42,322 nt of DNA from Alistipes senegalensis (GCA_023665275.1 JAMPEF010000011.1:1-42322), one strand, 5' to 3'. Numbered from the stretch's first letter, positions 7,185 to 13,838 are shown. Notes: generated by a model from the sequence alone, not told the origin. Numbers and translations are program-made.

Positions 7185-7201
7185 AAATCGGGTTATACCT
7201 G
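7156..7201 (-). terminator. Leftward terminator of the RNA cluster
   Basis: CAGGT and AACCCGA pair with TCGGGTT and ACCTG around a 7-nt loop, with a 2x2 interior loop (7167-7201). On the minus strand the hairpin is followed within 4 nt by TTTTTT (7163-7158), so it should end leftward transcripts from the promoter at 7689-7717. It also covers the stop codon of the rightward small gene. Confidence 0.6.
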
Positions 7202-7236
7202 TCCTGAATAAAAAGGAGTATTTTGAAAGAAAATCA

Positions 7237-7341
7237 GCACATTCAGTGTGCGAGCCTGCCGGAACTCTGTTAGCCTTATCCAAGCAAAGTTCCGGACAGA
7301 CCCACAACCATACCAAAGAGATTCTTACTTATGCAAGAATC
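7237..7341 (-). other. Three hairpins downstream of the tRNA-like RNAs
   Basis: Inverted repeats lie one after another: GCACA/TGTGC (7237-7251), CCGGAACT/AGTTCCGG (7259-7295) and GATTCTT/AAGAATC (7320-7341). The last begins 2 nt beyond the CCA end of the tRNA-like RNA. On the minus strand they form the 3' half of the structured transcript. They may be processing signals or a terminator series. Confidence 0.5.
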
Positions 7342-7342
7342 A

Positions 7343-7415
7343 TGGTGACGACAGCCGGATTCGAACCGACATCTCCAATTCCTGTAACCTGGCGAGTTCC
7401 ATACTCTATATCGTC
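7343..7415 (-). tRNA. tRNA-like RNA with broken anticodon stem
   Basis: The minus strand gives a 73-nt sequence with a paired acceptor (GACGATA with TGTCGTC, one G-U), discriminator A and encoded CCA, a D stem (GAGT/ACTC) with a short 5-nt loop, and a T arm (GTCGG TTCGAAT CCGGC). The spacing between D and T stems is exactly 23 nt, as in a class I tRNA. Yet the anticodon stem would be CCAGG/AATTG, with only two of five pairs. If read literally the anticodon would be ACA. It is either a decayed prophage tRNA or a tRNA mimic. Confidence 0.5.
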
Positions 7416-7425
7416 ATGTGTGTGC

Positions 7426-7468
7426 CTTGTCGGGTTCACGCCTAACCTTAAAACGCAAACCGGACAAG
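7426..7468 (-). other. Long hairpin between the two tRNA-like genes
   Basis: Arms 7426-7440 and 7454-7468 pair over 15 positions with one mismatch and two G-U pairs, around a 13-nt loop. It fills the spacer between the tRNA-Met-like and tRNA-like RNAs on the leftward transcript. Confidence 0.55.
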
Positions 7469-7501
7469 ACTGTTCAGAGAGAGTTATTAGATTTGTCCCC
7501 G

Positions 7502-7577
7502 TGGTTGCGGAGATTGGACTTGAACCAACGACCTCAAGGTTATGAGCCTTGCGAGCTACCAACTGCTCCACCCCGCC
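7502..7577 (-). tRNA. tRNA-Met (CAT), initiator-like, prophage-encoded
   Basis: A 76-nt tRNA on the minus strand with encoded CCA, anticodon loop CTCATAA, T arm GTTGG TTCAAGT CCAAT, and the D-arm sequence TGGAGCAGTTGGTAGCTCG that is typical of bacterial initiator tRNA. Position 1 (G) faces A72, an unpaired end like the C1-A72 mismatch of initiators. The anticodon stem is CAAGG/CCTTG, so only two of the three G-C pairs that mark initiators are present (A29-T41 replaces the first). It is therefore an initiator-derived tRNA; whether it initiates cannot be told from sequence. Confidence 0.85.
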
Positions 7578-7582
7578 ATATA

Positions 7583-7680
7583 CCGAAGTTCTGACAGCTA
7601 CGAACAAGCAGAACTCCGGTAATTTAATTGCAGAAAACTATATAGTTTTCATGACTCTTGCCCTGTGCATGACCAAGAGT
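7583..7680 (-). other. Hairpins at the 5' end of the RNA cluster
   Basis: Three inverted repeats precede tRNA-Met on the leftward transcript: an 11-bp pair at 7583-7593/7609-7619 (one G-U on the minus strand, which would be A-C on the plus strand), the perfect palindrome GAAAACTATATAGTTTTC at 7633-7650, and ACTCTTG/CAAGAGT at 7654-7680. The G-U supports expression from the minus strand. Confidence 0.55.
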
Positions 7681-7688
7681 ATAAAACT

Positions 7689-7717
7689 ATTATACCTCGT
7701 TATTTTTCGATTGTCAA
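7689..7717 (-). promoter_or_regulatory. Consensus promoter of the leftward tRNA/hairpin cluster
   Basis: Minus strand TTGACA (7717-7712), exactly 17 nt, TATAAT (7694-7689): a perfect consensus promoter with start near 7682. No leftward protein gene lies before the terminator at 7156-7201, so its product is a structured RNA of about 525 nt with two tRNA-like units. Confidence 0.8.
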
Positions 7718-7776
7718 TATATAATCGCATTTTTTTAAGACTTTGTAAACTGTTACTAATTTCAAGGAGCAATTTT

Positions 7777-8187
7777 ATGTATACTGCACAAGTTACCATT
7801 GATAGAATTCAAACTATAATAAGGTCAAGAGGCTTAGTACAAAAAGAAGTACTGGCTGATTGTGGACTTAACGAAAATACATTAAAACGTATGACCGATA
7901 ATCGTGGAATGGCGTCTTTCAGCCTCGCAAAAATTGCAGATTATCTTAACGTGTCGGTCGACTATCTTTTAGGCAGAACGGATGAACCAGAAGTTAAAAG
8001 TATGTCAAACGTTGTAAGTATCGGCGGAAATAATATCGGGGCTATAAACAATGCTGTTAGTTTTGGAAAAGCCTCTACGGAAGACATCGGTGAAGTTGTA
8101 GAGATGTTTAAAAGTCTTACACTTATTCAACGGTCGGAAATTATTCTTATGATGGGCAAAATGCAAAATCAAGATAATAATATTTGA
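7777..8187 (+). CDS. Second CI-like HTH repressor
   Basis: A 136-aa protein, started at the ATG at 7777 after AAGGAGC; the open frame extends upstream across the tRNA cluster without meaning. The N-terminal HTH (residues about 8-65) ends NVSVDYLLGRTDEPE, the C-terminal half ends VVEMFKSLTLIQRSEIILMMGKM. It has the same architecture as the repressor at 5732, but with a different helix 3 (LNENTLKRMTDNR), so it should bind other operators. It is convergent with the small HTH gene at 8202 and upstream of the integrase. Confidence 0.8.
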   Translation: MYTAQVTIDRIQTIIRSRGLVQKEVLADCGLNENTLKRMTDNRGMASFSLAKIADYLNVSVDYLLGRTDEPEVKSMSNVVSIGGNNIGAINNAVSFGKASTEDIGEVVEMFKSLTLIQRSEIILMMGKMQNQDNNI

Positions 8188-8201
8188 CCTAAAACATGTT
8201 T

Positions 8202-8438
8202 TCAATCCAGCTTTACCGTTCCAAATAGTAAGACTTCAACGGCAACGCCTGACGCTTGTGCTATAAGTCTGAAATCATCATAGCTGAACTTCTTCCAGGG
8301 TTCTTTCATTCGGTTAGTCCATGTGGAAGGAGTCACACCAATAGCATTACATAGTGCAATGCGACCGAGAACTTTTTGACACAGGTTCAAATTAGCTTTT
8401 AGCCGTCTATGGTCGTCTTTAATTTCTTTTTGAGTCAT
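8202..8438 (-). CDS. Small HTH protein opposite the integrase
   Basis: A 78-aa protein starting MTQKEIKDDHRRLKANLNLC, with an HTH-like segment (VLGRIALCNAIGVTPSTWTNRMKEPWKKFSYDDFRLIAQASGVAVEVLLFG). I chose the ATG at 8438, 7-13 nt after GGAAACGGG. Its start region is divergent to the integrase gene and its promoter holds a palindrome, so it may regulate itself and integrase. Alternatives are an excisionase-like or immunity factor. Confidence 0.65.
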   Translation of the reverse strand: MTQKEIKDDHRRLKANLNLCQKVLGRIALCNAIGVTPSTWTNRMKEPWKKFSYDDFRLIAQASGVAVEVLLFGTVKLD

Positions 8439-8466
8439 ATTTCCCGTTTCCTTTCTTTTTTTATTT

Positions 8467-8495
8467 ATGTTATCATAAAATTTTACGATTGTCAA
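8467..8495 (-). promoter_or_regulatory. Promoter with internal operator palindrome
   Basis: Minus strand TTGACA (8495-8490), 17 nt, TAACAT (8472-8467). The spacer is almost wholly an inverted repeat, ATCGTAAAATTTTATGAT (8472-8489). A dimeric HTH protein bound there would block the promoter, most simply the product of the gene it drives. Confidence 0.65.
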
Positions 8496-8540
8496 GACAA
8501 ATCAAAAAATAATGAGGTGTTTTTTGAAAGAAGTGATATA

Positions 8541-9605
8541 ATGGCAACCGCAAAAGAATTACCTTCAGGTTCTTGGAGAGTGCGAGTTTATGACAGGGAA
8601 ACAGGAAAGTATATATCATTCACATCAGAACTTAAGGGCAAGGCAGGCAAAAATGAAGCCGAATTTATGGCTAAGGAATGGCAGACTGGCAGAAGCAGCA
8701 AAAAAGATATTCACTCAAATAAAACCGTTTATATGTGCGTTGAAGAGTATATACAGAGCAAGGAAAATATATTATCACCCTCGACAATAAGGGGGTACTA
8801 TATAATTCTCAGAAATGTTCTCGGTACTCTCGGCAACCAAAAAATAATTAACATTACTGAAAAAGACCTTCAATTCTGGGTCAATGAAAATTCTGTTGCT
8901 TATGCACCAAAATCAGTGAAAAACCAGTATGGCTTAATATCAGCGTCTCTAAGGCAAAATCATGTAAAACTTGATTTTGATTCCATAAAACTGCCACGTT
9001 TGCATAAGAAAGAGCAACGTATACCTACAGAAGAGGAAATTGCAAAAATACTGCATATAGTTGAGGGAACGTCCGTAGAACTGCCTATAACCCTCGCTGT
9101 CACTCTTGGTTTGCGTCAGTCAGAAATAGCAGCGCTGAAATGGTCAGACTACAACGGAAAAACTTTGAAAATTCATTCTGCTAAAGTTCCGGATAAAAAT
9201 AATGACTACGTTATAAAAAATACAACGAAGTCAGAAGCGAGTACAAGAGAGCTTGAAGTTGATATGCTTTTAAAGCAACGCCTTGACCGTGCAGAGCGTA
9301 AAAGCGAATTTATTTCACCTCTATTACCACAATCAGTTTTGAAAAGACTAAATAGCCTTTGCGATAAAAACGGTCTGCCACGCTTTACGATGCACGCTCA
9401 ACGACATGGTAATGCTTCAATAATGCTTGCTAAGGGAGTTCCGGATAAGTATGCTATGAAACGTCTGGGGCAGTCGTCTCCTAATATGATAAAAAATGTC
9501 TACCAGCATTTATATGAAAGCAAAGAAAAAGAAGTCGCTCAAACTGTCTCTGATACCTTTTCAGAAATATATGACACGAAATATGACACGACTACAAATA
9601 AATAA
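8541..9605 (+). CDS. int: Tyrosine recombinase, phage integrase
   Basis: A 354-aa integrase. The N-terminal 55 residues are a small arm-type DNA-binding domain (GSWRVRVYDRETGKYISF), residues about 60-150 form the SAM-like core-binding domain, and the catalytic domain follows. Catalytic residues visible are R192 (LGLRQSEIAALKW), probable K230, H285 and R288 in HAQRH, and the nucleophile Y321 (NVYQHL). I chose the ATG at 8541 with the weak site AAGAAGTGAT; upstream in-frame codons lie in the divergent promoter. It is the last gene before the tRNA fragment at 9628, the normal position for int beside att. Confidence 0.92.
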   Translation: MATAKELPSGSWRVRVYDRETGKYISFTSELKGKAGKNEAEFMAKEWQTGRSSKKDIHSNKTVYMCVEEYIQSKENILSPSTIRGYYIILRNVLGTLGNQKIINITEKDLQFWVNENSVAYAPKSVKNQYGLISASLRQNHVKLDFDSIKLPRLHKKEQRIPTEEEIAKILHIVEGTSVELPITLAVTLGLRQSEIAALKWSDYNGKTLKIHSAKVPDKNNDYVIKNTTKSEASTRELEVDMLLKQRLDRAERKSEFISPLLPQSVLKRLNSLCDKNGLPRFTMHAQRHGNASIMLAKGVPDKYAMKRLGQSSPNMIKNVYQHLYESKEKEVAQTVSDTFSEIYDTKYDTTTNK

Positions 9606-9627
9606 CGGTAAATAGGGGACAAAAAGT

Positions 9628-9660
9628 ATAAATCCGAGGGTTCGAATCCCTCCCTGTCCG
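9628..9660 (+). other. Attachment site: displaced tRNA 3' end
   Basis: The stretch ends with a complete T arm (GAGGG TTCGAAT CCCTC), a 7-nt acceptor 3' strand (CCTGTCC) and a discriminator G, 22 nt after the integrase stop, with no tRNA 5' part before it. This is what remains when a phage integrates into a tRNA 3' end. Discriminator G would fit tRNA-Ser. The intact tRNA should lie at the other prophage end, left of the window. A rho-independent terminator that probably once served the tRNA follows at 9669. Confidence 0.8.
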
Positions 9661-9668
9661 CTAAATAT

Positions 9669-9706
9669 AGCCGTTTGTGGATTTTCCACAGACGGCTGAT
9701 TTTTTA
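9669..9706 (+). terminator. Terminator beyond the attachment site
   Basis: AGCCGT...GTGG pairs with CCAC...ACGGCT and is followed by GATTTTTT. It probably is the original terminator of the disrupted host tRNA gene. Confidence 0.75.
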
Positions 9707-9753
9707 ATAGCTTTCTTGATTTATCGAAGAAATGAAAAATAAGGTGGTATAAA

Positions 9754-11301
9754 ATGAAAAAGTATTTATCTATTATATGTGTATTGCTTACACTGACGGC
9801 TTTTACTTCCTGTGGTGACAGTAACAGCAATTCCGACAGCTCTAAAGTAACAGAAAGCAGTATTTCCGAAACAGTAACCGAAACAACAACAGAAGTTACT
9901 ACTGAAGGCAAAACAGAACCAGAAACTACTACTCAGAAACAAGTTTATGATTTGGATTCAGATATTGATTTTGATATTGCAAGTTTTTCTATTCCATCTT
10001 CTTTTGATATTGAATATGAGGAGGAAAATGAAAATAATGCTTATTTACATGTATCTTGGAAAGAAGATAAAAAACACGAGATTAAGTTCCATTTTTACAA
10101 AGACCCTGAATCATATAAGAAAAGTGGAAGCTTTGACAAAAACAATGTAATTGATACATTTACTATAAACGAGACTGAATGTATGGTTGACCCTGATGCA
10201 TATATCCCAACAACAATATTTTTTACAAATGAAGTAGCAAGTGGCAGGATTCATTATGATGATGAAGATGAAGAACTTGTTAAAAAAATAATTGAAACAA
10301 TGAAATTCAAAACATCAGAAGTTGAAACAACAACTCAAAAGACAGCTGAGATGACAGAACTAAATAAAAAATATACTTTCAGGGAACTTTCATTTAAAAT
10401 TCCTGATAACTGTGAAGTAACCGATAATGGCGATAATATTACTATTAGTTTTTCTGATAGTTCTATAATACAAATTGCAACAACGGAAACTACAAAAGAA
10501 ATTTGTTCTTCTGCTGATTCTGATAAGGAATTATTGTTAGATGCAATATTAACTTCTTTTGTGTCAGGTGGAAGTTTTGAAACTACTTCTGAATATTCTA
10601 AAACTGATGTTAAGGGATTTTTGGCTATAACTCAAGAAGCAACATATTTATCATTATATGATTGTACTTTGTATTGTTTCTTTTCTGAAAATAATGCCTA
10701 TATACTTACTTTTGCAAAATCACAGCTTTTAGAAGTCGAAGAAGCATATGATTTACAGCATGAAATTATTAATTCTTTTGAATTTGAATCTGTTGATACT
10801 AAAGAACCGATAACAACAGAAGAAACTACCAAACCTGTAACAGAAGCTCCGGCTGAAAGCTCCCCACCTGTAAACGTCGGAATTAATGCAGCTTTGGAAA
10901 CAGCTAAATCTTATATAGATATGTCCGGTTTTTCTTATGAACGGCTTATCTCACAGATTGAATATGAAGGTTTTACCCATGAAGAAGCTGTATCTGCTGC
11001 TGATAGTTGTGGTGCTGACTGGAATGCTGAGGCGTTGGAATCCGCCAAATCTTATGTAGAAATGTCGGGCTTTTCATATACAAAGTTGATTTCACAGCTT
11101 GAGTTTGAAAAATTCACACATGAACAGGCTGTCTATGGTGCAGATAATTGTGGTGCTAACTGGAATCAGCAGGCGGCAGATGCTGCAAAAGGTTATATAG
11201 ATATAATGTCAATGTCACGGGAGGAACTGCTTTCACAGTTGATTTTTGAGGGCTTTACTCAGGAGCAGGCTGAATATGGTGTACAGTCTGTAGGATATTA
11301 A
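9754..11301 (+). CDS. Lipoprotein with three Ltp repeats
   Basis: A 515-aa secreted lipoprotein: hydrophobic signal and lipobox LTAFTSC with C23 as lipidation site, then a Thr/Glu/Ser-rich linker. Two related beta-rich domains follow (residues about 60-190 and 200-345). The C-terminus has three tandem repeats of about 45 residues (SYIDMSGFSYERLISQIEYEGFTHEEAV, ...YVEMSGFSYTKLISQLEFE..., ...YIDIMSMSREELLSQLIFEGFTQEQA), the Ltp or host-cell surface-exposed lipoprotein fold. In Streptococcus phage TP-J34 such a lipoprotein blocks superinfection by hindering DNA injection; here the role is inferred. It lies just outside the prophage att, with AAGGTGG upstream. Confidence 0.8.
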   Translation: MKKYLSIICVLLTLTAFTSCGDSNSNSDSSKVTESSISETVTETTTEVTTEGKTEPETTTQKQVYDLDSDIDFDIASFSIPSSFDIEYEEENENNAYLHVSWKEDKKHEIKFHFYKDPESYKKSGSFDKNNVIDTFTINETECMVDPDAYIPTTIFFTNEVASGRIHYDDEDEELVKKIIETMKFKTSEVETTTQKTAEMTELNKKYTFRELSFKIPDNCEVTDNGDNITISFSDSSIIQIATTETTKEICSSADSDKELLLDAILTSFVSGGSFETTSEYSKTDVKGFLAITQEATYLSLYDCTLYCFFSENNAYILTFAKSQLLEVEEAYDLQHEIINSFEFESVDTKEPITTEETTKPVTEAPAESSPPVNVGINAALETAKSYIDMSGFSYERLISQIEYEGFTHEEAVSAADSCGADWNAEALESAKSYVEMSGFSYTKLISQLEFEKFTHEQAVYGADNCGANWNQQAADAAKGYIDIMSMSREELLSQLIFEGFTQEQAEYGVQSVGY

Positions 11302-11320
11302 GAAGATATCATAACAAGTA

Positions 11321-11351
11321 AAAAAATCCGTTTGTTACAAGCGGATTTTTA
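11321..11351 (+). terminator. Terminator of the lipoprotein gene
   Basis: AAAAAATCCG and CGGATTTTT form the stem base, extended by TTTGT/ACAAG with one G-U, and end in a T run. It also serves the convergent small gene at 11381. Confidence 0.75.
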
Positions 11352-11380
11352 TGTTAATATTTTTCGGAGCAGGTTTATTT

Positions 11381-11560
11381 TTAGAAATATCTTGTGGTGG
11401 GATTTTCGTCAAGGTCAAGAGCTTTTCTGCATAACTGCCTTACCGCATTGATGAAAGTAATTTTATACTTTCTGCGATACTTTTCTATTCTTTCAACAAG
11501 TTCAGAATCCTGATTCTGTTTGAAGTCCGTGCGCCTGATTATAGGGTTTTTTTCTGACAT
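11381..11560 (-). CDS. Small basic hypothetical protein
   Basis: A 59-aa basic protein (MSEKNPIIRRTDFKQNQDSE) with a helical core ELVERIEKYRRKYKITFINAVRQLCRKALDL that resembles the helix-helix part of ribbon-helix-helix proteins. The ATG at 11560 follows AGAGGTG; a GTG four codons upstream is inside that site. Stand-alone gene convergent with the lipoprotein gene. Family uncertain. Confidence 0.5.
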   Translation of the reverse strand: MSEKNPIIRRTDFKQNQDSELVERIEKYRRKYKITFINAVRQLCRKALDLDENPTTRYF

Positions 11561-11686
11561 ATTAATTAACACCTCTTTATATTTATTCTATGTTTTTATT
11601 ATAGCATATCAGATGTTCAGAATTGATATATCTATGGAAAAGTTTGAAGAAAATAAACAATCACACTGAAAAAACTCCAGTGTGAT

Positions 11687-12646
11687 TTATTTATAAAGTC
11701 CTATTACCTTTTGAAGTTCAGAAATGAAATTATTCCTGACGTCCACCGGTGAAAGAATTTCCATACTATTGCCGTACTTCATGACCCACCTGTAAAAACC
11801 GTGACTTATACCAACATTCACATTTATAATGATGTAGTTTTCATCTTCCAAATCTTTGCGGATACCGGCATCAATACCAAGCCATTCTATCATATCGTCC
11901 ATCAGGAAACGTCGTACACGAAGCCTTACCATTTCAAAATATTCAGGCTGAAACATATCCAAAACAGCGCCCTTATACTCCGGAAGTGACGGAACTGCAG
12001 CAGCTTTAGCACCAGCACTGATATTTTTCATACGGTCAATGCGGTAAGTTCGAAACATCTTTTTTTCCATGTCATAGCATTTAAGATAGTACCTTGCACT
12101 GAATATCACAACTTTAACCGGAATCATTTCCCTGTCCTTGCGATAATAGGTCATTTCTTTGTTGATGTCAAATTTTCCATAATCAAAATTTATTTTGTTT
12201 TTTTCTTCAATAATATCATAAATAACATCAAGTTTATTGACTAAATCCCATTCCATAAGCTGACGTTTTCCGGAAGTCTCTTTAATAAGTCTGGTTACTT
12301 CTCTGTCGGAACACATACCCTTGAATTTTTCTATAAGATTTTTCTTTTCATTGTCTGAAAGAGTTCTGTTTGCCGAAATAGAATTGACAATAAAGCGCAT
12401 TTCGTTGAAAGAAAAAAGTTTTACAAGATAATAATAAGCCGTGTTATGATTTCCGTGTCTGCATTCTATGTTGTAGCCAGCCGCCTGAAGCCGATTTATA
12501 TCACGTCTTATAGTGAGGTCTGAAACGTCGTCCATGTTAGTATTCATAGAAAGATAAGATTGAATATCCTTGATAGTAACACTGTTTTTTTCGTCAGTAC
12601 ATCTGCACAGACATTTATATATATGTAAAATTCTTTCATTATCCAT
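11687..12646 (-). CDS. WYL-domain transcriptional regulator
   Basis: A 319-aa regulator. The N-terminus (residues 1-60, ILHIYKCLCRCTDEKNSVTIKDIQSYLS..DLTIRRDINRLQAAGYNIE) is a DeoR-like winged helix. The middle (about 135-225) is a WYL domain, with PVKVVIFSARYYLKCYDMEKKMFRTYRIDRM as the typical strand-rich ligand-binding motif, and a WCX-like C-terminal extension follows (about 235-319). WYL proteins sense nucleotides or nucleic-acid ligands and often control defence or DNA-damage genes. It is a single gene before the tRNA-Lys pair; what it regulates is not evident. Confidence 0.85.
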   Translation of the reverse strand: MDNERILHIYKCLCRCTDEKNSVTIKDIQSYLSMNTNMDDVSDLTIRRDINRLQAAGYNIECRHGNHNTAYYYLVKLFSFNEMRFIVNSISANRTLSDNEKKNLIEKFKGMCSDREVTRLIKETSGKRQLMEWDLVNKLDVIYDIIEEKNKINFDYGKFDINKEMTYYRKDREMIPVKVVIFSARYYLKCYDMEKKMFRTYRIDRMKNISAGAKAAAVPSLPEYKGAVLDMFQPEYFEMVRLRVRRFLMDDMIEWLGIDAGIRKDLEDENYIIINVNVGISHGFYRWVMKYGNSMEILSPVDVRNNFISELQKVIGLYK

Positions 12647-12663
12647 AGAAAAAACCTCCGGAA

Positions 12664-12694
12664 ATAAAAAACGCCCGACTAACCGGACGTTTTG
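12664..12694 (-). terminator. Terminator of the tRNA-Lys operon
   Basis: Minus strand ACGTCCG, loop GTTAGT, CGGGCGT, then TTTTTTATTTCC. One stem pair is G-U on this strand and a mismatch on the other, which fits leftward transcription. Confidence 0.75.
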
Positions 12695-12700
12695 TTCTGA

Positions 12701-12773
12701 TGAGACATGAGGGATTTGAACCCTCGACCCTACGCTTAAAAGGCGTATGCTCTACCGGCTGAGCTAATGTCTC
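12701..12773 (-). tRNA. tRNA-Lys (TTT), second copy
   Basis: A 73-nt cloverleaf on the minus strand: acceptor GAGACAT/ATGTCTC, D arm AGCTC..GAGC, anticodon stem TACGC/GCGTA with loop CTTTTAA, T arm GAGGG TTCAAAT CCCTC, discriminator A. CCA is not encoded. Identical in sequence to the copy upstream at 12826. Confidence 0.95.
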
Positions 12774-12825
12774 ACTTCAACGACGTGTATTATACTACAG
12801 CCGTAATTTAAAATAAAAAAGTTGG

Positions 12826-12898
12826 TGAGACATGAGGGATTTGAACCCTCGACCCTACGCTTAAAAGGCGTATGCTCTACCGGCTGAGCTAATGTCTC
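12826..12898 (-). tRNA. tRNA-Lys (TTT), first copy
   Basis: Same 73-nt sequence as the copy at 12701, separated from it by 52 bp. The pair shares one promoter at 12913-12941 and one terminator. The perfect identity indicates recent duplication or gene conversion. Confidence 0.95.
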
Positions 12899-12912
12899 TC
12901 ACAACGTTATTT

Positions 12913-12941
12913 ATTATAACACAGCTTATCCAAAAAGTCAA
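12913..12941 (-). promoter_or_regulatory. Promoter of the tRNA-Lys pair
   Basis: Minus strand TTGACT (12941-12936), 17 nt, TATAAT (12918-12913); start about 8-10 nt before the first tRNA-Lys. Confidence 0.8.
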
Positions 12942-13029
12942 TAGATATTTTTTGATTTCTATATTTTTTACATATTATTTGCTAAAATACGAAAAAATAT
13001 ATAAAATATCACGTTTTTTTAAAAAACTA

Positions 13030-13058
13030 TTGACATTTCAGAAAAAGCGTGATATAAT
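13030..13058 (+). promoter_or_regulatory. Promoter of tRNA-Arg
   Basis: TTGACA at 13030-13035, 17 nt, TATAAT at 13053-13058: perfect consensus, with start about 18 nt before the tRNA. Confidence 0.85.
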
Positions 13059-13083
13059 ATTTATTGTCGTAAGGCAAAAAAAT

Positions 13084-13160
13084 GTGCTTGTAGCTCAGCT
13101 GGATAGAGTGACTGGCTACGAACCAGTAGGTCGGGGGTTCGAATCCCTCCAGGCACGCCA
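13084..13160 (+). tRNA. tRNA-Arg (ACG)
   Basis: A 77-nt cloverleaf with encoded CCA: acceptor GTGCTTG/CAGGCAC, anticodon stem ACTGG/CCAGT with loop CTACGAA, T arm GGGGG TTCGAAT CCCTC, discriminator G. The ACG anticodon is normally deaminated at its first base to read CGN codons. Confidence 0.95.
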
Positions 13161-13175
13161 TTACATATTATGCAG

Positions 13176-13202
13176 AAAAATCCGGTTTTCCGGATTTTTT
13201 GT
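13176..13202 (+). terminator. Terminator of tRNA-Arg
   Basis: AAATCCGG, loop TTTT, CCGGATTTTTT: a compact rho-independent terminator, symmetrical enough to serve the convergent DUF4291 gene as well. Confidence 0.85.
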
Positions 13203-13211
13203 TTTATGTAA

Positions 13212-13793
13212 CTACATATCAAGACGATTTCTTATTTTGCGGTCATTTACGGGATAAAGCCTTTCAACTGGAAGGTCTTTCATATTAAGTTTCCCGTTTT
13301 TGCGTAAAGCGTTCCATTTCCGGACAGACGGCGTTAAATCCTCAATTCTGTATATACCATCAAGAAACTGACTCAGTGCCGAACCTTTAACACCAATCTG
13401 AATAGCTGAACGATTTATCGGATTTCCGTTAATATTACGGTCAGGGTCGAACTGACAGTAAACAGCAGTATCATTGAATTGTTTTTCCCACTCTTTTCCA
13501 TCGCTAAAAGATGAATCGGGAGAAGTAAGCACCGCCTGTGCAAGCAGAGAATCAAACACTTCACGGTGTATGTCAATTGATAATATGCACTCCTGATTTT
13601 TTTTAGTTCCCCAGTTGGAGCGATACATAAGCCATAGAAATGATGGTTTAATCCATGTCATGCGGTTAAGATTGAAACTTTCGCCGAAATTTTGTAGTTT
13701 TACCGCCTGATTTGCGATAGTCGGGTTATAAGCCTGATATACACGGATAAATTTTTTATCATAGTGTGCAAAAATTTCTTTTACATATTCCAT
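13212..13793 (-). CDS. DUF4291 family protein
   Basis: A 193-aa protein with the diagnostic start IRVYQAYNPTIANQAVKLQNF and the core RMTWIKPSFLWLMYRSNWGTKKNQECILSIDIHR, near the usual full length of DUF4291 proteins. Their biochemical role is not established; they occur as single genes in many bacteria and some fungi. GAGGTGATATT precedes the ATG and a strong promoter lies immediately upstream. Monocistronic, sharing a terminator region with tRNA-Arg. Confidence 0.85.
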   Translation of the reverse strand: MEYVKEIFAHYDKKFIRVYQAYNPTIANQAVKLQNFGESFNLNRMTWIKPSFLWLMYRSNWGTKKNQECILSIDIHREVFDSLLAQAVLTSPDSSFSDGKEWEKQFNDTAVYCQFDPDRNINGNPINRSAIQIGVKGSALSQFLDGIYRIEDLTPSVRKWNALRKNGKLNMKDLPVERLYPVNDRKIRNRLDM

Positions 13794-13809
13794 AATATCA
13801 CCTCAGTTT

Positions 13810-13838
13810 ATTATAACATATTTCATAAAAAAAGTCAA
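13810..13838 (-). promoter_or_regulatory. Promoter of the DUF4291 gene
   Basis: Minus strand TTGACT (13838-13833), 17 nt, TATAAT (13815-13810), directly before the ribosome site of the DUF4291 gene. Confidence 0.75.

Noticed and set aside
7167-7201. Hairpin whose loop CTGAAAA looks like a tRNA-Phe anticodon loop
   Set aside because: No acceptor, D or T arm surrounds it; explained better as a leftward terminator.
7144-7607. Open frames on both strands across the tRNA region
   Set aside because: They run through tRNA and hairpin sequences and have no ribosome sites; chance frames.
7549-7776. N-terminal extension of the second CI-like repressor
   Set aside because: It would cross tRNA-Met and its promoter; the ATG at 7777 has AAGGAGC before it and the HTH begins there.
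12892-13257. 121-aa frame over tRNA-Arg
   Set aside because: It overlaps promoter, tRNA and terminator; not a gene.
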